The notes: a model not told the origin generated them from the sequence alone. DNA of 64,000 bases from Caballeronia sp. SEWSISQ10-4 2 (GCF_030464885.1 NZ_JALPRJ010000039.1:1-64000), one strand, 5' to 3'; positions 18,130 through 27,776 are shown, counted from the stretch's first letter. Made by a program: numbers and translations.

Positions 18130-18262
18130 GGTCGACGGGCTTATGAACGGGACGATTTCAATCGCGGGACGCGATGCAAAATTATGGCATGGGCTGAGTG
18201 CCCGCTAACGCCTCGCCGTTCCTCGTCTCGTTTCTCATCTATCAGCGCGCACAAAGCAAAAC

Positions 18263-18282
18263 GCCCGATGAATTCATCGGGC
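18263..18282. terminator. Palindromic intrinsic terminator
   Basis: Perfect 20-base inverted repeat GCCCGATGAATTCATCGGGC with AAAAC on the left and ATTTT on the right. It lies after the MFS stop and before the DinB gene, both on the minus strand, so it most likely ends the MFS transcript. Confidence 0.8.
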
Positions 18283-18309
18283 ATTTTGCATCGACTTGGC
18301 GCAAAAGCC

Positions 18310-19524
18310 TCAAGCCGTAGCCGCACCACCCAGCCCGCGCCCGGTGCGCATGTACAGGGCGACAGTCAGCGCCACGCCCGCCGCCGAGGCGATCGCCGCG
18401 AACAGATACACCGAGCTGAATCCAAACTCGCCCGCGACATAGCCGGCGAGCGGCCCCGTCACGCCAAGCGACAAATCGAGGAACACCGAATACGCCGACA
18501 ACGCCGCGCCGCGGCTGGCCGGCGGCACGAGCCCGACCGCTTCCACGCCAAGCGCCGGGAAGATCAGCGCAAAGCCAAACCCGGTCAGCGCCGCACCGGC
18601 GAGCGCAAACGCGGGATCGGCGGCAAGCCAGAGCATCAGCAAGCCCACGCACTCGAACGCAAACGACACAATCGCCACGCGAAAGCCGCCGAACACCTTG
18701 ATGGTGTTCGCAAACAAGAGCCGCGAGCCGACGAACATCGTGCCGAACACGGTCAGCGAAAGCGCTGCGTCGGGCCAGTTATGCGCGGCATAGAAAAGCG
18801 TGATGAACGTGGCGATCGACCCAAATCCCGCCGATCCGAGCGCCAGGCCCATGCCGTGCGGCAGCACGCGAAAGAACACGCTGCGATAGGACATGCGCTC
18901 GCCATGCACAATCGGAACCGCCGCCATGCGCGTAGCGAGCCAGTACCCAAGGCCGCCGAGCGCAATCACGAACGCCCCGAGCGAGGCAAATCCCAGCGAG
19001 CGTTCCATCGCCACGCCAAGCGGTGCGCCGATCGCGAGCGCGCCATACGTGGCAATGCCATTCCACGAGATCACGCGGCCGCTGCTGCTGGGTCCGACCC
19101 GGCCGATACCCCAGGTGATCGCGCCGGTTCCGACCCAGCTTTCGCCGAAGCCGAGCACAAGACGGCCGACGATCAGCAGCCCAAGACTCACCGAATGCCA
19201 TTGCGACGCGAGCGCCGCGCTAAGCAGCAGCACGCCGCTGATCGCGCAGGCGGTGAGGCCATACAGCACGGTCTGTTTCGGTCCGAGGCTGTCCGCGGTA
19301 CGCCCGGCGAGCGGCCGCGAGACAAGTGTCGCGAAGTACTGGACGCTGATTGCGACGCCCGCCATCACCGATCCGTAGGCGAGATCCGTATGCACAAAAC
19401 CAGGCAGCACCGCGAGCGGAATGCCGATGGTCAGGTAGCAAATGAACGTGAACGCGACGACCGCGACAATCCGCCCGGTGATGGCTAGATCGGCACGTCG
19501 GGACAACGGGGCTTCGGTGGACAT
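18310..19524 (-). CDS. MFS transporter, YhhS/YfcJ-like
   Basis: 404 aa from ATG at 19524, with 12 predicted spans. Recognisable pieces are the TM1-TM2 region VVAFTFICYLTIGIPLAVLPGF, motif A-like SRPLAGRTADSLGPKQTVL, and GLLIVGRLVLGFGESWVGTGAITWGIGRV, which is close to the YhhS/YfcJ group of E. coli putative exporters. Substrate unknown. Followed by the intrinsic terminator at 18263. The 16 codons upstream of 19524 are open but carry no family features. It runs convergently with no other gene; the LysR-type gene upstream is 194 bases away on the same strand. Confidence 0.87.
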   Translation of the reverse strand: MSTEAPLSRRADLAITGRIVAVVAFTFICYLTIGIPLAVLPGFVHTDLAYGSVMAGVAISVQYFATLVSRPLAGRTADSLGPKQTVLYGLTACAISGVLLLSAALASQWHSVSLGLLIVGRLVLGFGESWVGTGAITWGIGRVGPSSSGRVISWNGIATYGALAIGAPLGVAMERSLGFASLGAFVIALGGLGYWLATRMAAVPIVHGERMSYRSVFFRVLPHGMGLALGSAGFGSIATFITLFYAAHNWPDAALSLTVFGTMFVGSRLLFANTIKVFGGFRVAIVSFAFECVGLLMLWLAADPAFALAGAALTGFGFALIFPALGVEAVGLVPPASRGAALSAYSVFLDLSLGVTGPLAGYVAGEFGFSSVYLFAAIASAAGVALTVALYMRTGRGLGGAATA

Positions 19525-19717
19525 TGGGGTTAGTGCGGGGTTGATATCTCGGAAGAAGCGTGATTCTCCCATAGGTTGAGGCCAGCTGCGGCCAGCCGGA
19601 CACGTTTTCAGGACATGCAGAATAGCGCCGAGGCTTATCGGGGAAGGGTTGGCGGGATTTTGCAGTGCGGCGAAGAATATGTGGCTTGTCCGCGTCAGGT
19701 TGTCCGGCGAGAAGTTC

Positions 19718-20704
19718 TTACCGGTTTTTCTCGGCCGCTGGCTGCCCGGTCAATTCCCTGGAGACATCGGCCATCAGTGTTTGCAGCCACGCCAGATCGG
19801 TGGGGCGGCTGACGTCCGGCAAGGACATCAGGTAGCTCTCGATGGGCGGAAACTCGATCGGCGACTCCATCACGACGAGCGGCAGCAACTCGGCGTAATG
19901 CAGCGCGAAGCGCCGCGTGGCGGTGAAGATCAGGTCCGATTGCAGCAGCACTTGCGGCACGAGCCCGAAGTACGGAATGGTCGCGACAATACGCCGCCGG
20001 ATGCCCGCGCCCGCCAGGCCGACATCGATGGGATGACGCTTCGCGCCGCTATACGTGGTGGGCGCGAGATGCGCGGCGAGCGCATAGCGTGCCGGCGTCA
20101 GCGGTTCGCGGGCAAGCGGATGGCCGCGGCGCATGAGGCACACGAAGCTGTCGACGAAGAGATCGCGGCGCGCAAAACGCGGCTCGGGATTCTCCCAGTT
20201 GCCGATGACCAGATCGAGATCGCCTTCATCGAGCGCGCGTTCGTGGTCGAGCGTCGGCGTCAGCGACTCGATCTCCAGCCGAGCGTTCGGCGCGGCGACG
20301 CGAAACGCGCGAATCAGCGTCGGCATGAAAAAGTCGTTCAGATAATCGGGTGCGGCGACCCGGAACGTGCGCCGCGACGTAGCGGGATCGAAGGCGCCGT
20401 GCGGCGTGGAGACGAATTCGACTTCGCGCAACGCTCGCTGCACGGCCGGCAGCAGCGACGCGCCGTACTCGGTGGGCACCATGCCTTGCTTGCCGCGCAC
20501 GAGAATGGGGTCGCGCAGCAGCTCGCGCAGCCGCCGCAGCGCAGTGCTGATGGCGGGCTGGGTCTGGCCGAGGCGCAGCGCGGCTTGCGTGACGCTGCGC
20601 TCGGTGAGCAGCGTTTGCAGCACGCGGATCAGCCAGATGTCGAGAGAATCGGTGGCGGAGCCCGTGGAGTCGGCGGAATCGGCTGAATCGGCTGAATCGG
20701 TCAT
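19718..20704 (-). CDS. LysR-family transcriptional regulator
   Basis: 328 aa. The HTH at about residues 22-80 contains LIRVLQTLLTERSVTQAALRLGQTQPAISTALRRLRELL, followed by a LysR substrate-binding domain with the RVAAPDYL and IGNWENPEPRFARRDLF stretches. The N-terminus is unusual: SADSADSAD-type repeats, encoded by three GAATCGGCT-like 9-bp units at 20670-20700, precede the HTH and could vary by slippage. The gene is transcribed toward the MFS gene, but the inducer and targets are unknown. Confidence 0.9.
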   Translation of the reverse strand: MTDSADSADSADSTGSATDSLDIWLIRVLQTLLTERSVTQAALRLGQTQPAISTALRRLRELLRDPILVRGKQGMVPTEYGASLLPAVQRALREVEFVSTPHGAFDPATSRRTFRVAAPDYLNDFFMPTLIRAFRVAAPNARLEIESLTPTLDHERALDEGDLDLVIGNWENPEPRFARRDLFVDSFVCLMRRGHPLAREPLTPARYALAAHLAPTTYSGAKRHPIDVGLAGAGIRRRIVATIPYFGLVPQVLLQSDLIFTATRRFALHYAELLPLVVMESPIEFPPIESYLMSLPDVSRPTDLAWLQTLMADVSRELTGQPAAEKNR

Positions 20705-20914
20705 TGAGCGAGGCCTTCGGACGGGCCCTGGGCGTGGTGTTGCATAGCAATTCGCGGCGCGACGCAGATGCGTTGTGCACGCCGGATCGAAGATGCACTA
20801 CGTTAAGCCCGGCCGCATCCGTGCGCCATAGCGTGTGGGCTATGCATGGGATAGGAGCCCGGCCGCCAGCCGGCGCGGGCGAGCACCCCGGTCACCCCGA
20901 TCGCCCGGGCGGCT

Positions 20915-21565
20915 TTACATTTCCGACACGGTTCTCGGTAGGTTGCTGATTCGCTGCACTTCCTTGCCCTCCAGCCAGTTCGGCGAACGGGCGACGTACA
21001 ACACCATCGGCAGCGTGTCTTCGCCCCAGAACAACTGCTCGTTCACCACGAAGGTCGGCACGCCGAACACGCCGAGTTCGATCGCACGCTCGACATTTGC
21101 CCGCAGCGTCGCCTTGACGTCTTCGCTTTCGATCATTTTCGCGCCGTCGGGCAGACCCACGTGCCGGCAGAGATCGTCAAAACCCTGTTCGCTCGACGGA
21201 TCGCGGCCTTCCTTCCAGATGAACCGGAAAATCTCGCGGATACAGCCAATCTCCCCGCCCGCCGCCACGGCCAGACGCAGCGCCTTGCTGGAATCGAAGG
21301 GATGCGACGGCGGCATTTTGAACGGGATGCCCAGCTGTTCGGAGCGAAAGAGCGCGTATCGGTACAAAAACACGCGCTTTGACGGAATGTTGCCCGGTAT
21401 CGGCTGGCCCCAGTGCTTCAGGAGCTTCAGATAGTCGATGGGCAGCACTTCGAACGGCATGTTCGGCCACTTATCATGCTGTTCGAGCAGCAGATACGAA
21501 AAGGGAGAATTGAAGTCGAAGAAAAAGTACGGCTGATGCGGATCGATGGAAGGCGAGGCGCTCAT
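20915..21565 (-). CDS. HCCA isomerase / DsbA-family oxidoreductase
   Basis: 216 aa from ATG at 21565, preceded by AGGGAGA; the frame extends to 21670 without family features. The thioredoxin-fold opening FFFDFNSPFSYLLLEQ, with Ser in place of a CxxC motif, and the C-terminal GVFGVPTFVVNEQLFWGEDTLPMV match 2-hydroxychromene-2-carboxylate isomerase-like proteins of the kappa GST/DsbA group. Those use glutathione to isomerise aromatic-degradation intermediates or handle other GSH adducts. No aromatic catabolic genes are adjacent, so the true substrate is open. It follows the TAXI gene by 70 bases on the same strand, and the two may share a transcript. Confidence 0.85.
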   Translation of the reverse strand: MSASPSIDPHQPYFFFDFNSPFSYLLLEQHDKWPNMPFEVLPIDYLKLLKHWGQPIPGNIPSKRVFLYRYALFRSEQLGIPFKMPPSHPFDSSKALRLAVAAGGEIGCIREIFRFIWKEGRDPSSEQGFDDLCRHVGLPDGAKMIESEDVKATLRANVERAIELGVFGVPTFVVNEQLFWGEDTLPMVLYVARSPNWLEGKEVQRISNLPRTVSEM

Positions 21566-21635
21566 ACGAATCTCCCTGGTGCGTTGCTCGTCGCGGCATC
21601 CGTAATTCGGGCTACCGTCGTTTCTTCTTTCGATA

Positions 21636-23069
21636 TTACGTGGTGTGCTGAACGCTGTCTGCCTGAGCATCGAGTGCGGCGGCCTGCGCGATGGTCAGCC
21701 GCTGCCGCACAAAGCCGATATGTTCGCGCAGCACATAGAACTGGTCGGCATAGGCGAGCGGCATCTTCATCTGATTGACCGCGTTCTCGATGTTGTCCAC
21801 GCGCTCGATGAGCGCCTCGCGCTGGGCCGGCTCGGGATCGGACATCGCTTCGCGTTCAACACCGATGAGCGAGCCGTAGATCTTGTAGATTCGTGATTTC
21901 ACGCGCCACCGGTACAGGCTCGGCACGAGCCGCAAGCCCGGAATCAGCACCACGATGATCGGCACCAGCAGCACGATCACGCGATCGGCGAGGCTCGCGA
22001 TCCAGAACGGCAGCGTCCGGTACAGGAAGCCTTTGCCCGATTTGTAATAGCGCTCGGCATCCGCGCTGATGGGAAACTCATGCTGCAGCGGCGCGGGAAA
22101 TTCGTTGGCCGACTGCATCAGGTTCGCGCGGCCATGGACCTCCTTCGCCGCTTCGATCAACAGGTCGGAGAGCGCCGGATGCAGCCCGTCGCGCGCGATC
22201 AGCTCGGCCGTCGGCGCGATTAGCCGGATGGTATGGGGCGGCACGTTCTTCGCGAGATCGAAGGCGCCCATCGGGAATTCGATCACTTTCAGATACGGAA
22301 AGCGGCGCGCGTAGGCGTCGGCCTGGGTGAAATCGAAGAAACGAATGCCGGGCGTGCGAAACAGCTTGCCCATGGTCGGCGGCTGTGCGGAGTCCCCGGT
22401 GAGAAACGCCGCGTCAATACTGCCGCTCGTCAGCGCCTCGGCCGCGGCGTCGCCTCCCAGCGGCAGCAATTCGGTGTCTCCTCCCGGCTCGATGCCATTC
22501 GCCTTCAGCACAGCCAGCGCGAGCGCGCGCGTGCCGCTGCCTTCGCTGCTGATGGCGAGCCGCTTGCCCTTCATTTCCGAGAGCCGGGTGAGCGCCGGTC
22601 CACGATAAAACACCGCCAGCGGCACGTACGCGACGCTACCGAGCGAGATTAGGTCTTCATGCTTGTCGGCCGCGCCTGGCGCCGTCATTCCGCCCTGCAC
22701 GAAACCGACATCGACGTTCACATTCGGGTTCTCGAGCTTTTGCAGGTTGTCGAGCGAACCTTGCGACTCCTGCACGTTGAGCGTCACGCCGTTGCGCGCA
22801 AGAATCTTCTTGTACTGTTGCGCGTTGTTCCAGAATGAACTGCCCCTGGTTCCCGCCGACATCGTCAGCGTATTGGGCGGCGCGGGCTGGATCAGGCGCA
22901 CGGCGAGATAGATCGCAGCCGCGCTGATCAGCAGGATCGGCCCGAAGGAGACGGCGAGGTCACGCCACGAAATCGCGACGAAACGCGCCATTGACGGAGC
23001 GATGCGCCGGGTGCGGGGTTTCTTCGGAGTGTCTGGAGCGGGAGGCTGTTCGCCGGGAGGCTGGGTCAT
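21636..23069 (-). CDS. TAXI-family TRAP solute-binding protein, membrane-anchored
   Basis: 477 aa. A basic cytoplasmic N-terminus, one span at about 39-60, then the TAXI solute-binding domain (TLTMSAGTRGSSFWNNAQQYKKIL, VDVGFVQGGM, ISSEGSGTRALALAVLKANG). A second hydrophobic region (VIVLLVPIIVVLIPGL, about 370-390) and a C-terminal helical tail ending in QADSVQHTT follow. Classical TAXI proteins bind dicarboxylates or amino acids for TRAP transporters, but no DctQM permease genes are nearby and the tail is longer than usual, so it may be a sensor or anchored binding protein. Start confirmed by the conserved body only. Confidence 0.85.
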   Translation of the reverse strand: MTQPPGEQPPAPDTPKKPRTRRIAPSMARFVAISWRDLAVSFGPILLISAAAIYLAVRLIQPAPPNTLTMSAGTRGSSFWNNAQQYKKILARNGVTLNVQESQGSLDNLQKLENPNVNVDVGFVQGGMTAPGAADKHEDLISLGSVAYVPLAVFYRGPALTRLSEMKGKRLAISSEGSGTRALALAVLKANGIEPGGDTELLPLGGDAAAEALTSGSIDAAFLTGDSAQPPTMGKLFRTPGIRFFDFTQADAYARRFPYLKVIEFPMGAFDLAKNVPPHTIRLIAPTAELIARDGLHPALSDLLIEAAKEVHGRANLMQSANEFPAPLQHEFPISADAERYYKSGKGFLYRTLPFWIASLADRVIVLLVPIIVVLIPGLRLVPSLYRWRVKSRIYKIYGSLIGVEREAMSDPEPAQREALIERVDNIENAVNQMKMPLAYADQFYVLREHIGFVRQRLTIAQAAALDAQADSVQHTT

Positions 23070-23835
23070 TGTCGGGTTCGATGGAGCGGGACCTGCGTTG
23101 ACGCAAACCCATTAAATCGGTAGATTTTCTTAACAGGAAACTGCAAAGGGAAAACCCTCATAGCTGCTAAATCACTAAACAAAATCACGATACGTGAAAA
23201 CGCGCCGGGTTCTACGCCCGGGTTCTACGCATTAAGCCTGTTGCCACGCGTTAAGCCTTTTATTCAGTACCGGCGGTAAAAATAACTCTGCGCTTCTACG
23301 CCGAAACGTTCACCATTACAAACGCTGCCCACGCCGTGTTTCATTTTTCGCCGATGGTACATGATCGCCAACGCCGTTGGATCATGGGCAGGCCTTAATC
23401 CCGTATGACAATACGGAGAAGTACGGGCAAGTGCGCGCTTCATCGTGTTAAATGCTTTGCGCTTCTCGCGAGGCTGGATTAAATTGACGTTCGCCGCTGT
23501 AGAACCAGCATCCGCGCCGCCTAACTGGCATTCGGAGAAATGCTCCGAGCAGAACCGGCCGCGTCGCGCGATGTGCAGCAGCTTATGTCGTGAGCCAACG
23601 GAATGACACCCGTACTAAAACGGCCGGACATTCGTTTTTTTCGCCAGTCTCTCGCAACACCGTGTCGCCAGCATCGTCGGTCTGTTTATGTGTGTCGTGC
23701 ATGTGTCGATCGTCAGATCTTCGTTTGTCCGCCAGATCGCAAGATGTCGTAGCCAAGCCGCTGGGTTGATGCGGTCCAAAAGAAGCACAAGAAGTAACAC
23801 TTTGCGAAGTCCAAAGCGAAACAAAAGGAGAAGTC
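23070..23835. other. 766-base gene-poor region upstream of BON gene
   Basis: No convincing ORF or tRNA. It should contain the divergent promoters for the TAXI gene and the BON gene. A short hairpin TCGGAG-aaatg-CTCCGA near 23535-23552 and a small CCGTAT/ATACGG stem near 23400 are visible. A strong Shine-Dalgarno (AAAAGGAGAAG, ending at 23832) marks the start of the BON gene. I see no other structure. Confidence 0.5.
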
Positions 23836-24201
23836 ATGAAAGTAGTCGATATGTTGAAGGCGCTGAGCGTTGTGGTGTGCGTCGCAGTGGCGTCGAGCGC
23901 CTATGCTCAATCAAGTGATGCCATGGCCACGACGGACGCAGCGTCGGCGAAGGCCACGGCCAAGACCACCAAGCAGGTCAACCGCAAGCTCGGCCTCGAT
24001 GTGCGGCGTGCATTGAGTAAGGCACAGGGCATCGACGTGTCGAACATCTTCGTGCGCGCACGCGGCGGTGCAGTCACGCTGACGGGCTCGGTGCCGGACG
24101 GCGCGCAGATTCCGAAGGCCGAAGAAGTGGCGAAGGGCGTGCCCGGTGTGACGTCGGTGACGAACAAGATTGGTCTGGCTGCACCGAACGGTGGAGGCTG
24201 A
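23836..24201 (+). CDS. Exported BON-domain protein
   Basis: 121 aa. A signal peptide of about 25 residues ends at SSAYAQ. A low-complexity Ala/Thr linker follows, and residues about 48-115 form a BON domain (VRRALSKAQGIDVSNIFVRARGGAVTLTGSVPDGAQIPKAEEVAKGVPGVTSVTNKI). BON proteins such as OsmY are periplasmic or outer-membrane associated, bind phospholipid and respond to osmotic or envelope stress. The strong AAAAGGAG site 5 bases before the ATG and the intrinsic terminator after the gene indicate a single-gene, well-expressed transcript. Confidence 0.9.
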   Translation: MKVVDMLKALSVVVCVAVASSAYAQSSDAMATTDAASAKATAKTTKQVNRKLGLDVRRALSKAQGIDVSNIFVRARGGAVTLTGSVPDGAQIPKAEEVAKGVPGVTSVTNKIGLAAPNGGG

Positions 24202-24282
24202 TGCGTTTTTGAGCCTTGGGCTGCGGCGCGTCGTTGCAGCGTTTGAGCAGCGTACGACGCGGTTTGGTCCAGTGGTTTAAAT

Positions 24283-24317
24283 AACGGGTTCCGGTGCTTC
24301 GCACCGGAACCCGTTTT
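24283..24317 (+). terminator. Intrinsic terminator after BON gene
   Basis: 15-bp perfect stem AACGGGTTCCGGTGC / GCACCGGAACCCGTT with a three-base loop, followed by TTT. It lies 80 bases after the BON stop. Confidence 0.9.
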
Positions 24318-24396
24318 AGCTTGTGGTCCTGGCCCGGGCTTTGCCACGTGCATCGGATGAAACACATCGAATAAAAACAAAGGGTGGAGACCGACG

Positions 24397-26493
24397 ATGA
24401 AACGACTCTCAGGAGGCGTGGCGCTTGGCCTGGCCGCGGCGGCGTTCGGCCTCGCGGCCTGTCACGGCAACGGTGACAACAACGGTTCGCAGACCAACTC
24501 GCTGCCAAGCTTCGTCTCGGGCAGCGTACGCACGCAAAGCTATGACGGTTCGAGCGACGACCTGCTGACAGCGGGGCTGGGCAAGACCGGGCTGGCATTG
24601 GCGACTCCGCCCGGCATTGCCAACGCAGCCGCGCCAAGCGCCGCTGAATTGAGGCGCCTCGCGATCTATTCGAACTATCGGGCGCTCGTCGATATGTCCG
24701 CCAATGGCGGCTACGGGCGCTTCTGGGGGCCGAATGTCGACCTGAACGGCAACGACACGCTCGGCGAGGGGAAGATCGCCGGCAAGGAATATCTCGCATT
24801 CGCTGACGACGGCAGCGGCAAGCTCAACGTGAGTTTGCTCGTGCAGATTCCAACGAGCTTCAACCCTGACCAGCCGTGCATCGTCACGGCGACTTCGTCG
24901 GGGTCGCGCGGCGTGTACGGGGCGATATCGGCAGCGGGTGAATGGGGCTTGAAACGCGGCTGCGCGGTCGCTTACACCGACAAAGGCAGCGGCAACGGCG
25001 CACACGAATTGTCGACAAACACGGCGACGCTCATCGACGGCACGTTGCTCAACGCAGCTGCTGCGGGCAAGACCAGCGTGTTCACGGCGAACCTCGGCAC
25101 AACCGATCTCGCCACGTTCAACACGCAGTTCCCGAATCGCTACGCGTTCAAGCACGCGCACTCGCAGCAGAATCCTGAGAAAAACTGGGGCACAAATACG
25201 CTGCAGGCGATCCAGTTCGCGTACTGGGCGCTCAACGACACCTACGGCCCGCTCGACGGCACCACGCGCAAGACGCGCTATAACCGCGGCGATGTGACGA
25301 CCATCGCGGCGTCGGTGAGCAACGGCGGCGGCGCGTCGCTCGCGGCGGCCGAGCAGGACACGCAAGGGTGGATCACGGCGGTGGTGGTCGGTGAGCCGCA
25401 GATCAACCTGCGCGTGCCGTCGCAGGTTTCAGTGAGCCAGGGCGGCGTGCCGGTGGCGTCGTTCGGCCGGCCGCTTGCCGACTACATGACGCTCGCGAAC
25501 GTGTTGCAGCCTTGCGCGGCGCTGGCGCCGGCCGCGGCGGGCGCGCCGTATCTCACGGCGTTGCCCGTGGCCACGACGGCGGCGATCCGGGCAGCGCGTT
25601 GCGCGTCGCTGGCGGCGAACGGCACGATTGCCGGAGGCGATGTGAACAGTCAGGCCACCGATGCGCTCGCCAAGCTGCATCAGGCCGGTTATCAGACGGA
25701 CTCCGACCTTCTGCAAGCGCCGATGTGGGATTCGCAGGCCGTGCCCGCGGTCGCCGTGACGTACGCGAACGCGTACACGCAGTCGAGCGTCGCCGATAAC
25801 CTCTGCAATTTCAGTTTCGGTACGACCAATGCCGCGACGGGGGCGGCGGGGGTGACGCCGCTGGTTTCTCCGATGCTGACCGTGTTCGGTAACGGCAACG
25901 GTGTGCCGCCGACCAACGGCATCAATCTCGTCTACAACGCCGGGACGTCGGGCGCGGCGGATCATCGCTTTGCTACTGCCGATGCCAGTTTCGCGGGTGC
26001 GTTTTGTCTGCGCGGTTTGTGGACGAACGCCGACGCGCGGATGACGGCGAGTGTCGATGCGATCCGCGTGAGCGCGAATCTGCACGGCAAGCCCGCGATC
26101 ATCGTGCAGGGGCGCTCGGACACGCTCGTGCCGATCAACCACGCGTCGCGCCCCTACGCCGCGATGAACAAGTTCGCCGAGGGCAATTCAAGCAATTTGT
26201 CGTTTTATGAGGTGACGAACGGCCAGCATTTCGATGCGTTCCTGGGCGTCGCGGGCTTCGATACACGCTTCGTGCCGCTGCATTACTACAACCTGCAGGC
26301 GCTGAACCTGATGTGGGCGCATTTGAAGAATGGCGCGCCGTTGCCACCTTCGCAGGTCGTGCACACGGTGCCGCGAGGCGGCACGGCCGGGGCGGCGCCG
26401 GCGTTGACGGTGGCCAATTTGCCGGCGATTTCCGCTTCGCCGGGCTCGAACGCGATCACGTTCGGCGGTGGCGGGGTGAATGTGCCTAACTGA
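24397..26493 (+). CDS. D-(-)-3-hydroxybutyrate oligomer hydrolase
   Basis: 698 aa, near the normal length of the 3HB-oligomer hydrolase family. A lipoprotein-type signal ends at LAAC with C22 as the likely acylated residue. The hydrolase serine is probably S308 in ASVSNGGGAS, and IIVQGRSDTLVPINH and TNGQHFDAFLG match regions expected to carry the acidic residue and histidine of an alpha/beta-hydrolase triad. The enzyme cleaves hydroxybutyrate oligomers released from polyhydroxybutyrate, so the organism probably makes and uses PHB. A Ser-Gly-rich tail (SASPGSNAITFGGGGVNVP) ends the protein. Single-gene unit by context. Confidence 0.9.
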   Translation: MKRLSGGVALGLAAAAFGLAACHGNGDNNGSQTNSLPSFVSGSVRTQSYDGSSDDLLTAGLGKTGLALATPPGIANAAAPSAAELRRLAIYSNYRALVDMSANGGYGRFWGPNVDLNGNDTLGEGKIAGKEYLAFADDGSGKLNVSLLVQIPTSFNPDQPCIVTATSSGSRGVYGAISAAGEWGLKRGCAVAYTDKGSGNGAHELSTNTATLIDGTLLNAAAAGKTSVFTANLGTTDLATFNTQFPNRYAFKHAHSQQNPEKNWGTNTLQAIQFAYWALNDTYGPLDGTTRKTRYNRGDVTTIAASVSNGGGASLAAAEQDTQGWITAVVVGEPQINLRVPSQVSVSQGGVPVASFGRPLADYMTLANVLQPCAALAPAAAGAPYLTALPVATTAAIRAARCASLAANGTIAGGDVNSQATDALAKLHQAGYQTDSDLLQAPMWDSQAVPAVAVTYANAYTQSSVADNLCNFSFGTTNAATGAAGVTPLVSPMLTVFGNGNGVPPTNGINLVYNAGTSGAADHRFATADASFAGAFCLRGLWTNADARMTASVDAIRVSANLHGKPAIIVQGRSDTLVPINHASRPYAAMNKFAEGNSSNLSFYEVTNGQHFDAFLGVAGFDTRFVPLHYYNLQALNLMWAHLKNGAPLPPSQVVHTVPRGGTAGAAPALTVANLPAISASPGSNAITFGGGGVNVPN

Positions 26494-26551
26494 GGGGTGA
26501 CTCCGAGCGTCTAGAGGCTGACCGTATCGGATGCCGGCTATTTTCGAGCGC

Positions 26552-27400
26552 TTAAGGCGTGGTCGCCGACGCTGCTGCCGGCGCGGAAGCCGGCGCTGCT
26601 GCAGTCACCGCCGCTGTCACCGCCGTGGCGCTGGCGGCTGAGACGGCACTCGCTGCTGTCGCGGCGCTGGCCGCTGAGACGGCACTCGCTGCTGTCGCGG
26701 CGCTGGCCGCTGAAGCCACTACGGCCCGGGCGGCTGAACTTGCAGCCGGCGTCTGCACCACGATCGGAATCGGCGTGAGCTCCGGCGAGTTCAGAATCAG
26801 CGATGGCGCCAGCGCCTGGCTGCTGACGTTCTCGCCGGGGATAGGAGAGCTGCGCGGCACGGTGTGCAAGTAATGTCCGACGAGGCTAAAAAAGCGGTCA
26901 TAGAACTTGCCTGCCGGCACGGTTTCGCTGGAAATTTTCACCATCGAGTCGCTGTTCGAGCGGATCGGCAGCGAGAGCGAGCCGAGCACGCTCAATCCCA
27001 CACTCGCCGATGTATCGCTTTTCTTCAGCGTGTACCCATCCTGCACGGCGTTCACATACGCGATGCTCGTGTTGCTGGCGTTCTCGCCAGCCGTGCAGAC
27101 CACATGAAACGACACCACCACGTGTGTATCCGGCGTTGGCTGGAAGTTCTTCGTGGCGTCGACGGTATCGGGCTGCGTCATGGTCGTCATGTAACCCTGG
27201 CTCAGCAACGCGCGGCGCGAGGCTTCGCAGGTTTCCTGGCTCGTGGCGTCGTAGTTGTGCGCGAACGGGCTCGTGCCGGTGGAGAACATTTCGGCCTGGT
27301 AGCTGGGCGTGGGCGCGGCCTTACCGCCACACGCGGCGAGGATCAGCAGCGGCAGGGCGAGCGAGAGACGGGAAAGCGGGCGGACAAACGGGATATACAT
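26552..27400 (-). CDS. DUF2242 lipoprotein with Ala-rich repeat tail
   Basis: 282 aa. Lipobox LILAAC with C24, then a DUF2242 domain at about 35-200 (FAHNYDATSQETCEASRRALLSQGYMTTM, VVVSFHVVCTAGENASNTSIAYVNAVQDGYTLKK). DUF2242 proteins are lipoproteins of unknown function. The last 65 residues are almost only Ala, Ser, Thr and Val and contain a duplicated AATAASAVSAAS block; the DNA coding for it repeats a 36-base unit near 26643-26714. Such a tail may reach across the cell wall or be a slippage product. The gene is the last clear backbone gene before the accessory island. Confidence 0.85.
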   Translation of the reverse strand: MYIPFVRPLSRLSLALPLLILAACGGKAAPTPSYQAEMFSTGTSPFAHNYDATSQETCEASRRALLSQGYMTTMTQPDTVDATKNFQPTPDTHVVVSFHVVCTAGENASNTSIAYVNAVQDGYTLKKSDTSASVGLSVLGSLSLPIRSNSDSMVKISSETVPAGKFYDRFFSLVGHYLHTVPRSSPIPGENVSSQALAPSLILNSPELTPIPIVVQTPAASSAARAVVASAASAATAASAVSAASAATAASAVSAASATAVTAAVTAAAPASAPAAASATTP

Positions 27401-27776
27401 GACAGTCGGCAGGATGAAACAAAGGACATCGGCGGGCTAGATTGTAGTGTGCCGCGCGGGTGGACGTAAAAACAAGAAATTATCGGGAGCCTTGAGTGGT
27501 CGGTTCGGACCTCAAAACAGCTTCTGCGGCGGCTTCTCCGCAACGTCCAGCGCGTTCCTAAACGCCTGACGCTGATTACAATTACCTTTAGCGTCGGTTT
27601 CAGTCACTCCTCCAAACTGTCGCGCAAGAGCGGCCTCGGTGTCGTTGCAGCCGTGTTTTAAAACGCCAAGTCCGTTTTCTGGCGCGCTGCCGCTGGCTGA
27701 CGTTTGCGCGAAGTACTTGACATATGTTGGCATATGCATAAAATTGATGTGCACTTTTCGCTTTCAGGGGGCTCTC
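27401..27776. other. 376-base gap at left edge of accessory island
   Basis: The only sizeable frame is 27512-27754 on the minus strand (80 codons). It starts inside the vapB promoter and I cannot assign it; its latter part could be a decayed gene end. The vapBC promoter and operator occupy 27717-27744. Confidence 0.4.
27717..27744 (+). promoter_or_regulatory. vapBC promoter with CATATG operator
   Basis: TTGACA at 27717-27722 and TAAAAT at 27739-27744 with a 16-base spacer. Within the spacer CATATG is repeated (27721-27726 and 27731-27736), each palindromic, with a 4-base gap. Antitoxin-toxin complexes of this type repress their own promoter by binding such repeats; binding here is inferred. 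Confidence 0.7.

Noticed and set aside
17350..19488. 712-codon plus-strand frame across DinB and MFS genes
   Set aside because: It is antisense to two well-supported genes and its product is a string of charged residues.
27512..27754. 80-codon minus frame over the vapB promoter
   Set aside because: Its start overlaps the vapBC promoter and its content is not recognisable.
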